From Helianthus annuus (taxonomy: Eukaryota > Streptophyta > Magnoliopsida > Asterales > Asteraceae), in contig NC_035433.2 in NCBI RefSeq assembly GCF_002127325.2, positions 126,963,695-127,027,694 of the forward strand: a stretch of DNA of 64,000 bases, given 5' to 3'. The notes below the pieces were generated by a model, which saw nothing but the letters and a program-made list of their open reading frames with translations, ran no database searches and had not been told where the DNA came from. Both the position numbers and the translations under genes were made by a program. Shown here piece by piece: positions 48,553-60,063 of this stretch; positions within the stretch are counted from its first letter, which is position 1, and each line of letters starts with the position of its first letter.

Positions 48553-48568
48553 TTAAGGGGGGTGGACT
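48553..48568 (+). other. Element F polypurine tract
   Basis: TTAAGGGGGGTGGACT immediately precedes the second LTR (start 48569). Confidence 0.8.
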
Positions 48569-50586
48569 TGTAACACCCCGAAAATATAAATCCTTATATT
48601 AGAAATTTAAAGATTTAATAACAAACAAGAATTTACCAACTAGGAACTTAACCTAGTTAAATTCAAGTCTTGAAATAATTCATAATATGGTTAAAACATT
48701 TAAACTTAGGGATAAATCAAAGTTGAGGGTTTAAAATTGTCAAAACAGAAACTTAGGTTACTAATTGTAACCAAAACAAAACAAACACCCCAAAAACTTG
48801 GTGTCTAGTCGATCAAGAGAGAGGGGCGACCAAGGGGATTCACTTCAAACCCTAGTTTGTCACAAAAAGCTCAAATTGGAAGCCTAAATCAAGTTTAAAT
48901 CGAATTCTAAACGCGAATTAGTGATCACCTCGTTGTAAGGATCAAAAAGGTATGTAAAATCTTGATATTTTGATCCATCATGAACTCTAGGTTAATGGTG
49001 AATAACTGAAATTTAACCTAGATATGTTATGTATGAATGAATCCTGAAGTTATATGATGCTTAGGGTTAAACCCTAGATGATTATTTGTGAAAATCATTG
49101 CATGATACTTGAGGAAATTACAATCACCATTGTAGGTGATTTATGATATTGTAAAGACTAGACAAACACTAGGATTGTGAATTTTAATCTAGTGAAAAGC
49201 TGAATCGTATGATGAAATTCAGTAATTTGAAAGTTTAAGTGTGTACAATTTGCTTAATTGAAGTGAATTTAGATGTAAATAACAAATCATGAACTTGGTA
49301 ATGACTATGTAAAGTTTGACCCGCTAGGTGTTTGTTGAAATGTCTAAGTGGGGATTTGGAATGTTAAATTTTGGTGGAAACGCAGATTTTGGTCATGTCT
49401 CATAACTGATGTGAATATAGTCATGAAAAGAATTCTAAACAAGTTAAAAACTGAATTTTCTAGGCAAAGAGTCCGGGTCATCAAGCGGACAAGCCGGAGG
49501 GAATTCACGGGGAAAAAGTGCGCTCTAAAGGTATGAAATTTATCGTTTCATTACATTATGTTTATGGTTAGTCTCATGTCATTATTCATACATGATAATC
49601 GAGAGTTATCTTTATGTCATGAATTCGATTATAGTCTTAAGCAAGTGATAAACATGGGGATCGAATGTCCGTAAGGTGCTTAATTCAGTACCAAACGGGT
49701 CAAAACAAGTTTTGTATTAAACATGAAGTTTAACAACATTACATAAGGCATGGTTATGATTGTTGTGTAAGCCGTATGTTGGACACGCTAAATCTTGTTG
49801 CGAAGTATAACTCCTAGTACAGGAGTTAAGGTCATGAAATGGTAAACATGTCAAGTGGTATAGTTGACAAACACGAAGTCTTGGATTCAAACATGTAGAT
49901 GATTGCGTAAGCGATCCCTCATGGGAAAGCGAAATATGATAGCGAGTAATAACTCCGAACAAGGGTAATTAACCTTGGGTAGGTGATAAACATGTTCAAG
50001 GTTAATTCCCTGCAAAACGGAACTAGAATGACTAAAATCGCAAAGCAAGAAAACATGTGCAGAGTCTACCGTTAGTTACGGTGATACCGTAACTTACGGT
50101 AGCAAATAAATTGCTACCGTGGGATTCTTCTGCCTTACGGCAGAATATTAAGTTTCCAGGTGCCACCGTAACTTACGGTGGCTACCGTAAGTTACGGTAG
50201 CCCCCAGTTCTAAAAGCCGATTTTCATTTTCTTGGTTGCGTTAATTGGTTTTCAAACACCGTTTTGATTATATTATTGTCCCAAGACCATAATACTAACA
50301 TTGGTCTAAAAATGTTCAGTTTTTCAGGTTTTCTCATAGAAGAGTGATGATCAAGCATTTGTATTTGAACCGAACACTCAAGCAAACGCTTCCGCACTTG
50401 ATCTTTTGTTTTAAAATTATGTAACAGTAGTAGATTCTACCTTGAATAGGGTTGCGTAGGGATATTATTGTGTATGTTATGTGCAGTTATGTTTTCAAAT
50501 CCTGAAAGTTTTTGTAAACTGCAAATTTGCTATGAAAGGCAAGGTTTTATGTTATTAAATCTAGTGCTTTTAAACTGGGTCTTACA
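48569..50586 (+). repeat. Element F second (shared) LTR
   Basis: 2018 bp, matching the first LTR with few differences. It ends the first copy and begins the second. The palindrome cluster is at 50068-50082 (one changed base), 50086-50100, 50165-50179 and 50184-50198. Confidence 0.93.
50068..50198 (+). repeat. Palindrome cluster in the second F LTR
   Basis: Same four units as in the first LTR. The changed positions differ: here the first unit has one substitution and the third is perfect, the reverse of the first LTR. Confidence 0.88.
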
Positions 50587-50862
50587 AGTTGGTAATTAGA
50601 GCTCAAGGTTGTCAATAAGTGTTCGGTTCAAGCTTGATCAAACATCCGGTAAGAGTTAATTATTTAAATAAAATTTGATGAATATAGAAATAAATCATGA
50701 ACAAACATGCATGAAAAAGAGTGCTTAAGCTCACTCAAACACAAGAAATGCATGAAACAAGAACGATTGAATCAAGTTATGAACTTGATTGAATCAAAAC
50801 AAGTAAAGCATGTGTTATAAATGGAATGTTTAACAATATATGTAAACATTTCAGTATTAAAG

Positions 50863-53126
50863 ATGGCGGACGGAGGTGATGATGATGCGGTGCCAAGAGT
50901 CACCGAACAAATGAGGATAGTGATTGCCGAAGAGGTTGGAAAGGCGATCGAAAACAATTTGTCGGGTTTCATTGATAAAATTCAAAACACTGTTTTATCA
51001 ATAGTAGACGAGAGAATCAAGAAGCTAGAGGATAATTCAAATCTAGCAAAGGAAAAATCTGGAGGACGAAAGCCTTGTTCGTACAAGGAATTCATGGCAT
51101 GTAAACCGCCCATATATAATGGAGAGGTTGATCCAATTGTGTGCCAACGATGGCAAAGCGATATCGAAGGAGTATTCGAGAGAACTCATTGTGATGAAAA
51201 TGACTACGTATCCTATGGTACGGGTCAATTAAGAGGTCAAGCGAAAGACTGGTGGGATAACAAAAAGAAGGAGATAGGAAGTGAAGTGGCTAAGGCCATG
51301 ACATGGGAGGAGTTTAAGACGCTGTTTCTTAAACACCATAGTCCCAAAGCAGTCATAAATAAAATCAAAGAAGAGTTCATGCAACTCAGACACAAGGGTG
51401 AATCCATAGACAAGATCACGGGGATGTTTATGGACAAGATGAAGTTCTTTGATGACTTGATAACGAATGAAGAACAAAAGGTTTATTACTACCATAATAT
51501 GTTAAGCGCGGAGTATAGAGAGTTCATAACCCCTTTAAAGTACGAGACCCTTACCGAGATCATTAATGCTGCTCGGGAAAGGGAGATCGAACTGAAAAAG
51601 AGCATAGAACGGGGTGAACGGAGGGCACAAGATGTAAATCCAAGCCCCACCAAGAAAGCACGAACGAATGAAACAGCGAAGAAATCGGATACAAAGGGTA
51701 GTACACCAAGTTGCAAAATTTGTGGGAAAAGCCATAAAGGCGAATGTCGTTTCAAAGATAAGCCTTGTCCCATATGTCGAAAGACGGGACACATGGCTAT
51801 ATCATGTCCGGAGAAAGTGACTGTTTGTTACAACTGTTACCGAACGGGTCACAAAAGATCGGAATGCCCGGAATTGGTTGGAAAGAAAGATGGGCAAGAC
51901 TCCAAAGGCGAAGCCCCGAAAGCAAAAGCCAGATCTTACCAATTGACTGCCGCTGAAGCAAAAGTTGAACCTGATGTGGTCTCAGGTATATTTACTATAA
52001 ATTCGATTCCCGCACGTGTGTTATTTGATACGGGTGCGAATAAATCCTTTATTTCATATGGGTTTATTCGACATCCTTCATTTGTTCTAACAAAATTACC
52101 TATGCCTTTAGAAGTGGAGATAGGTAATAACAAGAGCTTTATTGTTTGTGATGTATGTGAAAACTGTAAAATGAGCATTGATGATGAAGAATACACAATA
52201 GATTTGATTCCGATGTCAATGGGAGAATTCCAAGTGATCGTGGGGATGGATTGGTTATCCCGATACCACGCGAAGGTGGTTTGTTTCCGAAAGGAAATAA
52301 AGCTGACGTCTCCTAGCGGAAAGCAAGTTACTATATACGGTGAAAAGGGAGGTAGCCCGGTGCTATGCTCAATGCTAGAAGCCCATAAACTTATGAAACA
52401 TGGATGCAAGGCTTATATGGTATACGCAAGCGAATCGGGAAAAGAACCCCTCAAAATTGGAGATGTACCGGTGGTACTTGATTATGAAGATGTGTTTCCG
52501 GAAGAACTACCGGGAATACCACCTGAACGGGAGGTAGAGTTCGGAATCGAGTTGGTTCCGGGCGCCAAACCCGTGGCCAGGGCGCCTTATCGACTTGCGC
52601 CGTCGGAATTACAAGAATTAATGTCTCAAATCCAAGAACTGCTCGACAAGGGGTTTATCTGACCGAGTGTGTCCCCGTGGGGCGCACCAGTTTTATTTGT
52701 GAAAAAGAAGGACGGCAGTATGCGCATGTGTATCGACTACCGAGAGTTAAACAAACTCACGGTGAAGAATCGATACCCACTCCCAAGAATTGATGATTTG
52801 TTTGACCAACTACAAGGAGCAAGTTGGTTCTCCAAGATTGATCTCCGATCTGGTTATCACCAATTGAAGGTCAAGGAGGAAGACGTACCGAAGACGGCCT
52901 TTCGTACACGGTACGGGCATTATGAGTTCCTTGTAATGCCCTTCGGGTTGACCAATGCACCCGTGGCTTTCATGGACCTCATGAACCGGGTTTGCAAACC
53001 TATGCTAGATAAGTCGGTCAAAATGGAGCCCTCCAGGAAATCCCTCAGAAATCCGAAGCTTTTTAGGGCTTGCGGGATATTATCGGAGATTCATACATGA
53101 TTTCTCCAAAATTGCCTTGCCATTGA
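50863..53126 (+). pseudogene. gag-pol: Element F gag-pol, second copy (truncated in RT)
   Basis: Gag-protease is open from ATG 50863 to TGA 52660-52662. It contains the capsid core (YKEFMACKPPIYNGEV; KDWWDNKKKEIGSE), knuckles at residues 302 (CPICRKTGHMAISC) and 322 (CYNCYRTGHKRSEC), and protease DTGA at 389. The stop at 52660 stands at the same place as in copy 1. RT follows (52669-53100) but lacks 217 bp relative to copy 1, including the FIDD catalytic motif, with a two-base GT microhomology at the joint. All homology ends at 53126 inside CCATTGA, which is also the first sequence of element H. RNase H, INT and the last LTR are missing. Confidence 0.92.
53120..53126. other. F/H recombination joint (CCATTGA microhomology)
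   Basis: CCATTGA belongs to element F (compare the first copy near 46570) and to element H (CCATTGAGGAGACC recurs at 53151). The joint shows no target duplication or LTR end, so it is an illegitimate recombination point. Confidence 0.75.
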
Positions 53127-53299
53127 GGAGACCAATGTAGCTGTTTCTTCCATTGAGGAGACCGCGTCTCCTGGGGGAGATATTTCTGTGACCGCCGTTA
53201 TGACGAGCCCTGTTCGTACCTCGAAAAAGCGGAAAACATTTGTTGTCCCTACTTTAAGTGCTTTCGAGGCTGTACAAGCTGCTCATGCTCTGCCGTTAG

Positions 53300-53375
53300 G
53301 TATGTATTGATCGACCCTGCATGTTGATATAGTTTAAGAGCTTCATGTTGCTGAACCATGCCGTTTGATGTGCAG
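53300..53375 (+). other. Plausible intron in the H additional ORF
   Basis: 76 bp with donor TTAG|GTATGT and acceptor GATGTGCAG|GTATC. Both flanking exons are open and in frame across the junction (phase 1), while the intron itself contains stops in that frame. Confidence 0.6.
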
Positions 53376-54780
53376 GTATCTCTGGCGGGACTCAAACTGA
53401 GATTGTTACATCAGCTCCTGTATCATCTGTGGGGGTGTCGTTGCCTGGTTCCGGTACTGGCGGCCCCACAGAGCCCCAAACCCAGGCCAACGTTACCACT
53501 GTTATAAGCTGCGCCATGCCGCTTCCGACGCCTACCGCATCTGTAGTTGTTACCGTCGACCCTGTTGTCACACCACGGACATGCGGCGTTGATCCGTCCT
53601 TGTTTGACTCACCCCTAAGCATTTTTTCTGTTGCTGATAAGGAAGTTACCGCCGTATCCGCAGCACAGGAAGTGACCAGCATCGGTGGTGCTGCTGCTAG
53701 TGAAGCTGGGGGGTCAAGCAGCGGTATTACTAATGACGGCGCCCGTCTGATTGATGACCTGTTCTTACCGACTGTCCGATGGGATCCCAATGCTCAGGAT
53801 AAACGCTATCAACCCCAATGGAAAATCGCCGAATCTTCCAGGCTGATTCCCCCCCCCCCCCGTGATTCAACACTGGGTTGAGCGGGCGTACCTTCCAGCC
53901 GAGGCGGCATACGTGGAGGGGTTGAACAACGAAGATCTGATGAATTCCACTATAGAGGATTCCGTGAGCCAACCGCGAAGGCTGGCAGAAATCCGGCGTA
54001 GATGGATGCATGATAACACCCAGCTTCACCAAGCGCGGTCTACTATTCAAGAGCTGAAAGATGATAAGTATCGCTTGGAGAGTCAACTTCAGGCTGTTGG
54101 GTTAAGGGAAGCGAGGTTTCTGTCAGAGAAAAACAAAGCTGAAGATGATCTGAAGAGGGTGACTGCCCACCTTGCTGAGGAACGAATAATGTGGGCCCGC
54201 GATATGGCGGAGAAAGACCGGGTTCTGGCTCAGGCCAAGAATGTACAGGAAGAATTGGAGCGTAAGGCTATAGCGGAGGCCCAAAAGGTGAGACTCGAAT
54301 TATCTACACAATTGGAAAGGTTCCGCGTTGACACTGATTTTGTGTCTCAGGTTCAAGAGCGATACCAGGGATTGACAGCTGAAGTAGAAGCTTCTCATGC
54401 CAAAGTACGACTACTACAGGCGGAGCTGGAGGAGCGAGAGGGAAAAGTTAAAGAGCTTCAGGACCATTGTGATTCTCTTGTTACCCAGAATAACAGGCTT
54501 GCTACATCGTCTGCTTCCGGGGTGACAGAAATTGGTTGATAACTAATGGCTTGGTGGGGGCGTTTGAGTATCTCCGTGAGTCGCCCCCCTTTACGACGCT
54601 GATTGATCACCTGTCTGCCGCTGCCTATCAGTCCGGTCATCATGATGGTGTTTACAAAGGCTATATGGAGTGCCAACAGTTAGACAATAACTCCTGACTT
54701 TCATGCTGTCAAAAGTAAGCTTCAAAGTGATATGTCGAATGCTCTCGAAGCAGCATATACTGAGCCATTGCCCTGTTATG

Positions 54781-54785
54781 GGGAT
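54781..54785. repeat. Left target duplication of element G (GGGAT)
   Basis: GGGAT before the 5' LTR is repeated at 60554-60558 after the 3' LTR. Confidence 0.92.
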
Positions 54786-55058
54786 TGTTAGTGCACGGAA
54801 TGTCTGTTGACTTCGTCTACATCAAGTCTTAGGTCAATATAGGTCAACATAGGGTTTAGAATGTTGAAATTGTGAAATATGGTTGTCAGGTTCGCTTATA
54901 TGAACATTTGTTCATAGGTTCGCTCATAGGGTTTTACAGGTTCGCTTTTAGGTCATTAGATTAGATAGGTTCGCTTTTAAGGCATCAGTATGGTTCGCTT
55001 TTGTGGTAAGTGGGCTGGTTCGCTTTTGTGGCAGTTCACATAAGCGAACCACACACAC

Positions 55059-55067
55059 TATATATAG
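55059..55067 (+). promoter_or_regulatory. TATA box of the G LTR
   Basis: TATATATAG lies just after the GGTTCGCT array, about 100 bp before AATAAA at 55157-55162. The same layout occurs in the 3' LTR (60336-60344). Confidence 0.7.
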
Positions 55068-55156
55068 CCTGATGTTATGTTTTCATTTGTAATGTTTGGA
55101 GCGAACCTAGGTCATTGCTTGTGGGACGATACGCTGTCAAATTGTAATCAGAAAGC

Positions 55157-55162
55157 AATAAA
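55157..55162 (+). terminator. Polyadenylation signal of the G LTR
   Basis: AATAAA within GCAATAAAGAAG; the 3' LTR copy at 60434-60439 would act for the full transcript. Confidence 0.6.
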
Positions 55163-55278
55163 GAAGAAGAAATTAGAAAGGACTAGCTGTTGTAACGTCA
55201 TATATTCTGATTCCGCCTTTATATATGATGATGAACTGTCTCGGCTGACTTTTCGGGGTCAAACAACGGTCCAACAAG

Positions 55279-55290
55279 TGGTATCAGAGC
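55279..55290 (+). other. Element G primer-binding site
   Basis: TGGTATCAGAGC two bases after the LTR end, matching initiator tRNA-Met. Confidence 0.85.
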
Positions 55291-55502
55291 TCAGGACGAG
55301 GAGTTCATACTACTACAGCTTAGATCTACAAAAATCTCTGATTTCTACTCTCTTTCTTGCATACTTTTTCGATTTGAAGTGGTTCCTACGGTTGAAATTG
55401 TTTGAAAATTGAGTATAACGTGTAAATCATACTAATAACAAACCCTAGAAAGTTTCAGGCTAAAATTCGGACTAAAAATGGTCAAAATCGGTTAAAAACT
55501 GT

Positions 55503-55755
55503 GGTCCGCTTTTACGGACATCGCGAGATTTTGGTCCGCTTTTGTGACACTTTCTGGTCCGCTTTTGTGACACTTTCTGGTCCGCTTTTGTGACACTTTC
55601 TGGTCCGCTGTTACGTACCTTATCAGGTCCGCTCAGACGTACAAACACGGTTCGCTTTTACGAACATAGTCTGGTCCGCTCGAACGGACATCAACTGGTC
55701 CGCTCTTAAGACAGTTTATGTTTCGCTTTTAGTGACAGTATAGTTTCGCTTATTT
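55503..55755 (+). repeat. Leader motif array of element G (GGTCCGCT)
   Basis: About eleven GGTCCGCT/GTTTCGCT units spaced 20-35 bp. Three are perfect 23-bp tandem copies at 55533-55555, 55556-55578 and 55579-55601. The motif resembles the GGTTCGCT units in the LTR. Confidence 0.85.
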
Positions 55756-55827
55756 GGATTTAGCTTATTCGGACACTGATAGTTTCTTTTGAAAAATCTT
55801 GTTTGATTGTACAAAATTTGGCGAAAA

Positions 55828-57969
55828 TGTTTGATGAACAAGAAAACAAGAATCTTGAAAATCTGAATAACTGGAAAAAGGAAGCTTGGAATGAAACGAG
55901 ATATGATAAATAGGTTTATATAAAAAGATACGAAAACTTCTTGTGTATGAAGAATGAATCAATGGTGATGTTGAAAGATAGATTTTGGGAGTTGATCATC
56001 AGATTAGAAAAACATAAGGTTTGGTATTCAAATGATGAGAAAAAATTAAAATTTGTTGATGCGTTACCTTTGGAATGGAATAAATTTGTGAATAATGAAC
56101 TGAAACGGGATTCTAGGTTATCACGCACTGATTTAATAATTCTGTTCAACAAAGTTACAAATCATCAGTTTCATGAAAATGCAGATAAAAGGAAGTTATT
56201 GGATGAACTAAAAGAAGAATCAGGAAAGATAGATTTGAATATAATCATTGAAATAAGAAAACGAATTGATGTGTGTCTTGCAGCAAAGAATAATATGAGA
56301 TACGATATTAAGAGGGGTTGTTATATTGATAAAAATTCGAATCCTCTTGATTTTGTTCAACTTTTTTGTGCAGGTACATATGAAAAGATGAATGGAGATT
56401 GTTTGAAATGCGAAAAATCAGAAACAGACAATGTCAAACTTTTGAAGGATATAGAGAGTTTAACATTGGAAAACAAAAATTTGAAGATCGAGAAGAAAGC
56501 TGATGAAGAACAGATTCTGGGTTTACGTTTAAACTGTGAAAAACTGAGATCTGATAATGACAAACTTTTAAAGATTGTTGAGAGTTTGTCATTAGAAAAC
56601 AACAATTTTAAAAAATTGGAAAATGATTTCAAAAGTCAAATAAAAATTTTTACAAGATGAGAGAGATACTTTTGGCAAGAATAATTTGGAAAAACAAAGC
56701 GAAATAAACTCTCATCTTGCTAAAATTATTCAACTTGAGCATGAAGCTGAAGATGCTCAAAAGAAAATTGCTGAGTTTGAAAAAGATCTTGAAAGCAAAA
56801 GAAAATCTTCAGAAAATGAAGATTTCTGGATAAAACTGGAAAACAAGAATCTAAAAGAGAATGAAACAAAACTTCAAGAACAGTTAAAAGTCGTGGAAAA
56901 TGAAAATTTTGTTCTTGAAAAACTTAAAATTGAAAATGAAAATTCTATCAAGTCTCATCTTGAAAGAATATCTCAGTTTGAAAATGAAGCTGAGAATTCA
57001 AGAGTCAAGATTGATGAACTTGAAAAGAAGTTGAAAGGTTTTGTGACTTCACCAGACAGGTTGAATTTTCCTTGTCCAAAACCAATCAACTCTGTTCCAA
57101 TAAGTGACAAGGTCACAAATTTTGACAAGGTCAAAATTGAAGATTGTGATGACAAATCTGATGATGAAAAAGAAAAAGAAAAGAAAAGAAAAATATTTTT
57201 AGATTTAAAAGAAAAATTTAAAAATACTGTTCTACATTCTACTGAGAAAGGTGAATGCTCAACGCACAAACCTGTAAAGAAGAATGTTGAACAGAAACAA
57301 AAAGATAAAAATTTGAAAAAGTCTAAAAATGAAAATAAAAGCTCGTCAGATAAGTCATCCAATTGTTATGAAAAAACACAAAAATTTAAAAATGAAAAAT
57401 CACAAAATGATGGTAATAAGTGGTGCAGGTTTGACCACAGTGCTTCAAAGCCAAATCCAATCTTTCAAAGGAGTGATGATTACCACAAAGCCAGACAATG
57501 CTATGATCTGAGCGTTTGGTGTAAAGGTGGTACATGGTATGATAACAGGGTGTGTTACAACTGTGGTTATCAAGGACACATCGCTGTTAACTGCCAGAAT
57601 TGGAGTTATGAAACGCGAAGATGCTATAATTGCAATATCAGAGGACACATTGCTAGAGATTGCCCAAGGAGATTGATGGGAAGATCGAGGGTTGAATCTC
57701 AAAGAACGGCAAAGAAGACAGTCAACGTCAAGCCCAAAGAACAGAAGGTTCAAGAACCTAAAGTTCAGGAAACGAAAGTAAAACTTTCTCAGGGGCAAAA
57801 AGACAGACTGCGAAAGAAGAGGAGGAAGGCCAGAGAATATCTGGAAAAGATTTTGTCCTCGGGTTCTCCGGATAGATCGAATAAGAGTACTGATGAATCG
57901 CTTCACTCGACAACGAAGTCAAGTAGACCGAATTCGTTAGATGCAAATCTGAGGACAAAGAAGAGATAA
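55828..57969 (+). pseudogene. gag: Element G gag with zinc knuckles
   Basis: The likely start is ATG 55828, with a frame change within about 40 bases and a stop at 55911. The main ORF (from about 55941 to 56660) has a capsid-like helical part (WELIIRLEKHKVWYSND; DALPLEWNKFVNNELKRDS) and then repeated SLxLENxNLK units forming a coiled coil. A frameshift near 56655 leads to 56686-57969: more coiled coil, Lys/Glu/Ser-rich stretches, and two CCHC knuckles (CYNCGYQGHIAVNC; CYNCNIRGHIARDC, about 57550-57665), ending at 57967. Gag would package the RNA. The lesions contrast with almost identical LTRs. Confidence 0.82.
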
Positions 57970-60063
57970 AAAAGAAACATGTCGGCGATGAATCTGACAG
58001 ATCAAAGTCAGACAAGCCACACTCAGGCAATAATTCTGATTCGTCAAAACCAGAAGAGCCAAGTTTTGAGGTAAAATTGTCAAAAACACCCAAGGCTGGT
58101 CAGGCTTGGGTGAATCTTTTCAAATGAAAAACCCTGACTTGCCGGAGTTCCCAAGTTGGTAAGTGTGGAACAGGTATCGGCACATTTCTTGAGAAATTCA
58201 CAGGTTGATAACTGTGATATTTCGAATTACAAAAGACTAATCAAGGACATTAAGTTGTACTTGATTTCTCTTTCCGACAAGTGATAAAATATGAGGTTCT
58301 GTCATTGTAAAAATAAAATAAAAAATGTAACAAAGTGAAGATCTTGCCCCTACCCGAATTTGTGAAATGACACACAAAACTAATTTTCCGGAAAAAACCA
58401 TTTTGATTAAAACAAACTTAAGTGTTTTGAAATCTAAATGGGAAAATAGTTTGTTGTCAGGGGGAGTTCTGATTGTTTATGTCAAATGAATGGCGAATTG
58501 AAGTGATTCGATATCATGTTGTCATTTTTTTTGTACAGTTTTCAAATTTTCCTTGAAAATCAAAATTGAAATATATTTTGATTTTAGGGGGAGAAAAATT
58601 TTAAAAAAATTAGAAAATTTGAAAATACTAAAAACATTGAAAAAGCAAAAATGAGTTTTGTTGATAAAAGAGGAAATGATAATACATCAGTGGACTATCA
58701 CAGCACGCTAAAGAAATGAAATGTCAAATGTGATAAACGGTCTCACTAATGATGTGTCGATAGGTTTTTACACATTTAGTAGATTTATTCGGGATATAAA
58801 CCTAAAATTTCAAACTTGCGAAATTCGTGGGGAACACTACTTGGATATATAGGTAACCCCTGAAATCTCGTTTGAAAGGTCTCGTATTCTGATATACTAG
58901 GTGTTTATACTCTATGATGTCTGAGGTATTATTCCGGGACTTCTGCTAAACGGAAGTTCTGACCTAGTCCTTGGATAATGCTTTATCTTAAATGCTTGAA
59001 ACATAGCATTATAGCCCTCAGATTGGTTAGACAATAAAATTGATAATCATCTGTTGTAGCTAAAAGATCCTCTAAAGGGGACATACTGCAAAGTCGAAAC
59101 TGATATCTCTCTGTTGAACGGAAGTTCTGACCTGAGATCCCTCAGTTCTCGCATTTAACCCCTAATTTATGTACAGACATCATTGTAGTATTCTTGCCTG
59201 TAAGACTGAATATTGAGATTCTGGAAACGGGAGTATATTCAAGAGGTGGGACACATAAATTGAGCTAAGTTCATAAAACATCTAAATCGTATCCTGGATA
59301 GATTGAAAATTGTGTGAAAATTTAAGAGGACAACTATATCGACAATCGACGTGAATCGTTTAAAACTTAAAATGATTAAAGCTTAACGGTGCTAGTGATT
59401 TGTCTTATGAACTGATATGATCCTCTTACACAAACTCACAAAAATATGTTTGTATATAGTTCATTTCTGCATTTTAAATTGTTGTTATTGCATTTGTGTT
59501 TCATATTTTTTTGAAAAGTTAAAAAGATTTTCGACAATTGATGTTGAAGAGCTAATATTCAAAATTCTAAGTGCTAAACATGATGAACAGGATTGAGAAA
59601 TTTTGTTGAAAATTCTTTGAGTATTGTATATAAATAGTTTGAAAGATTGTAAGGTTGGTTAATCAAGGTCATTCATTTGAACTTGATGTAACTAATATGT
59701 TTATTGAATAATGATATCAACCAGTAAGTTTACGGGAATTCAATTGTTATAAATTTGTGAAACTTATGGAAAGGTAGAGAATATGCAGGGTAAACAGGTT
59801 TGGACTTCATTATTCTCAACGGAGGTAAAATGTCAAAGCTTGAACCAGATATCTCAAATTCCAGCATATTGAGAGGGGGAGTCAATGAAAGGGGGAGTCT
59901 GGATCAACAATCAAAGGGAAGAAAGAAGTCAGAGCTAGGTTGTGATCTGAAAACCTGTGAAGAATGCTTACGAGGAGAAGACAGAGAGTTGAAGAAAAGA
60001 CCAAGACCGACGACTCAGGTGCTGAAGATTGCTGAAGACTACGTCAACATCCAAGGGGGAGTC
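57970..60063 (+). other. Element G non-coding 3' region
   Basis: About 2.1 kb without pol domains. It contains AGGGGGAG tracts near 58460, 58588 and three GGGGGAGTC tracts between 59870 and 60063; the last directly precedes the 3' LTR and serves as polypurine tract. A small ORF at 59800-60069 runs into the LTR and is probably chance. Confidence 0.7.

Larger units (their letters stand above)
41798..53126 (+). mobile_element. Element F: Tekay-type chromovirus in LTR-internal-LTR-internal arrangement
   Basis: LTR (41798-43815), internal region (43816-48568), LTR (48569-50586) and a second internal region (50587-53126) cut off in RT. The two LTRs are equal in length (2018 bp) and nearly identical. 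The second internal copy has its own primer site, leader and gag. The shared stop in both copies shows close common descent. The left flank GTTCA (41793-41797) cannot be matched because the right end is lost. Confidence 0.92.
53127..54785 (+). pseudogene. Element H additional ORF, antisense to pol (main part)
   Basis: Tat-type elements often carry additional ORFs, some antisense to pol, one class having a putative gypsy-type transposon domain. This plus-strand ORF opposes the H pol at 61748-64000. An open segment (TSPVRTSKKRKTFVVPTLSA) runs to 53299, then a plausible intron (53300-53375). Exon 2 holds a Thr/Val/Pro-rich linker and LIDDLFLPTVRWDPNAQDKR. A C13 run at 53849-53861 shifts the frame; IQHWVERAYLPAEAAY and a long charged coiled coil follow (about 54000-54500). 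More frame changes occur near 54530 and 54700. The reading continues past element G to TAG 60634-60636. The N-terminal domain was lost at the F/H joint. Confidence 0.65.
54786..55276 (+). repeat. Element G 5' LTR
   Basis: TGTTAGTGCACGG to GGTCCAACA. It holds six direct GGTTCGCT motifs (about 54890-55030), an inverted copy AGCGAACC near 55042, a TATA box and AATAAA. Confidence 0.94.

Noticed and set aside
53429..53790. Minus-strand 132-residue ORF
   Set aside because: Shadow of the Thr/Val/Pro-rich linker of the plus-strand additional ORF.
55533..55601. Possible CRISPR-like array
   Set aside because: The 23-bp units are in direct contact without unique spacers and lie in the leader of a plant retrotransposon.
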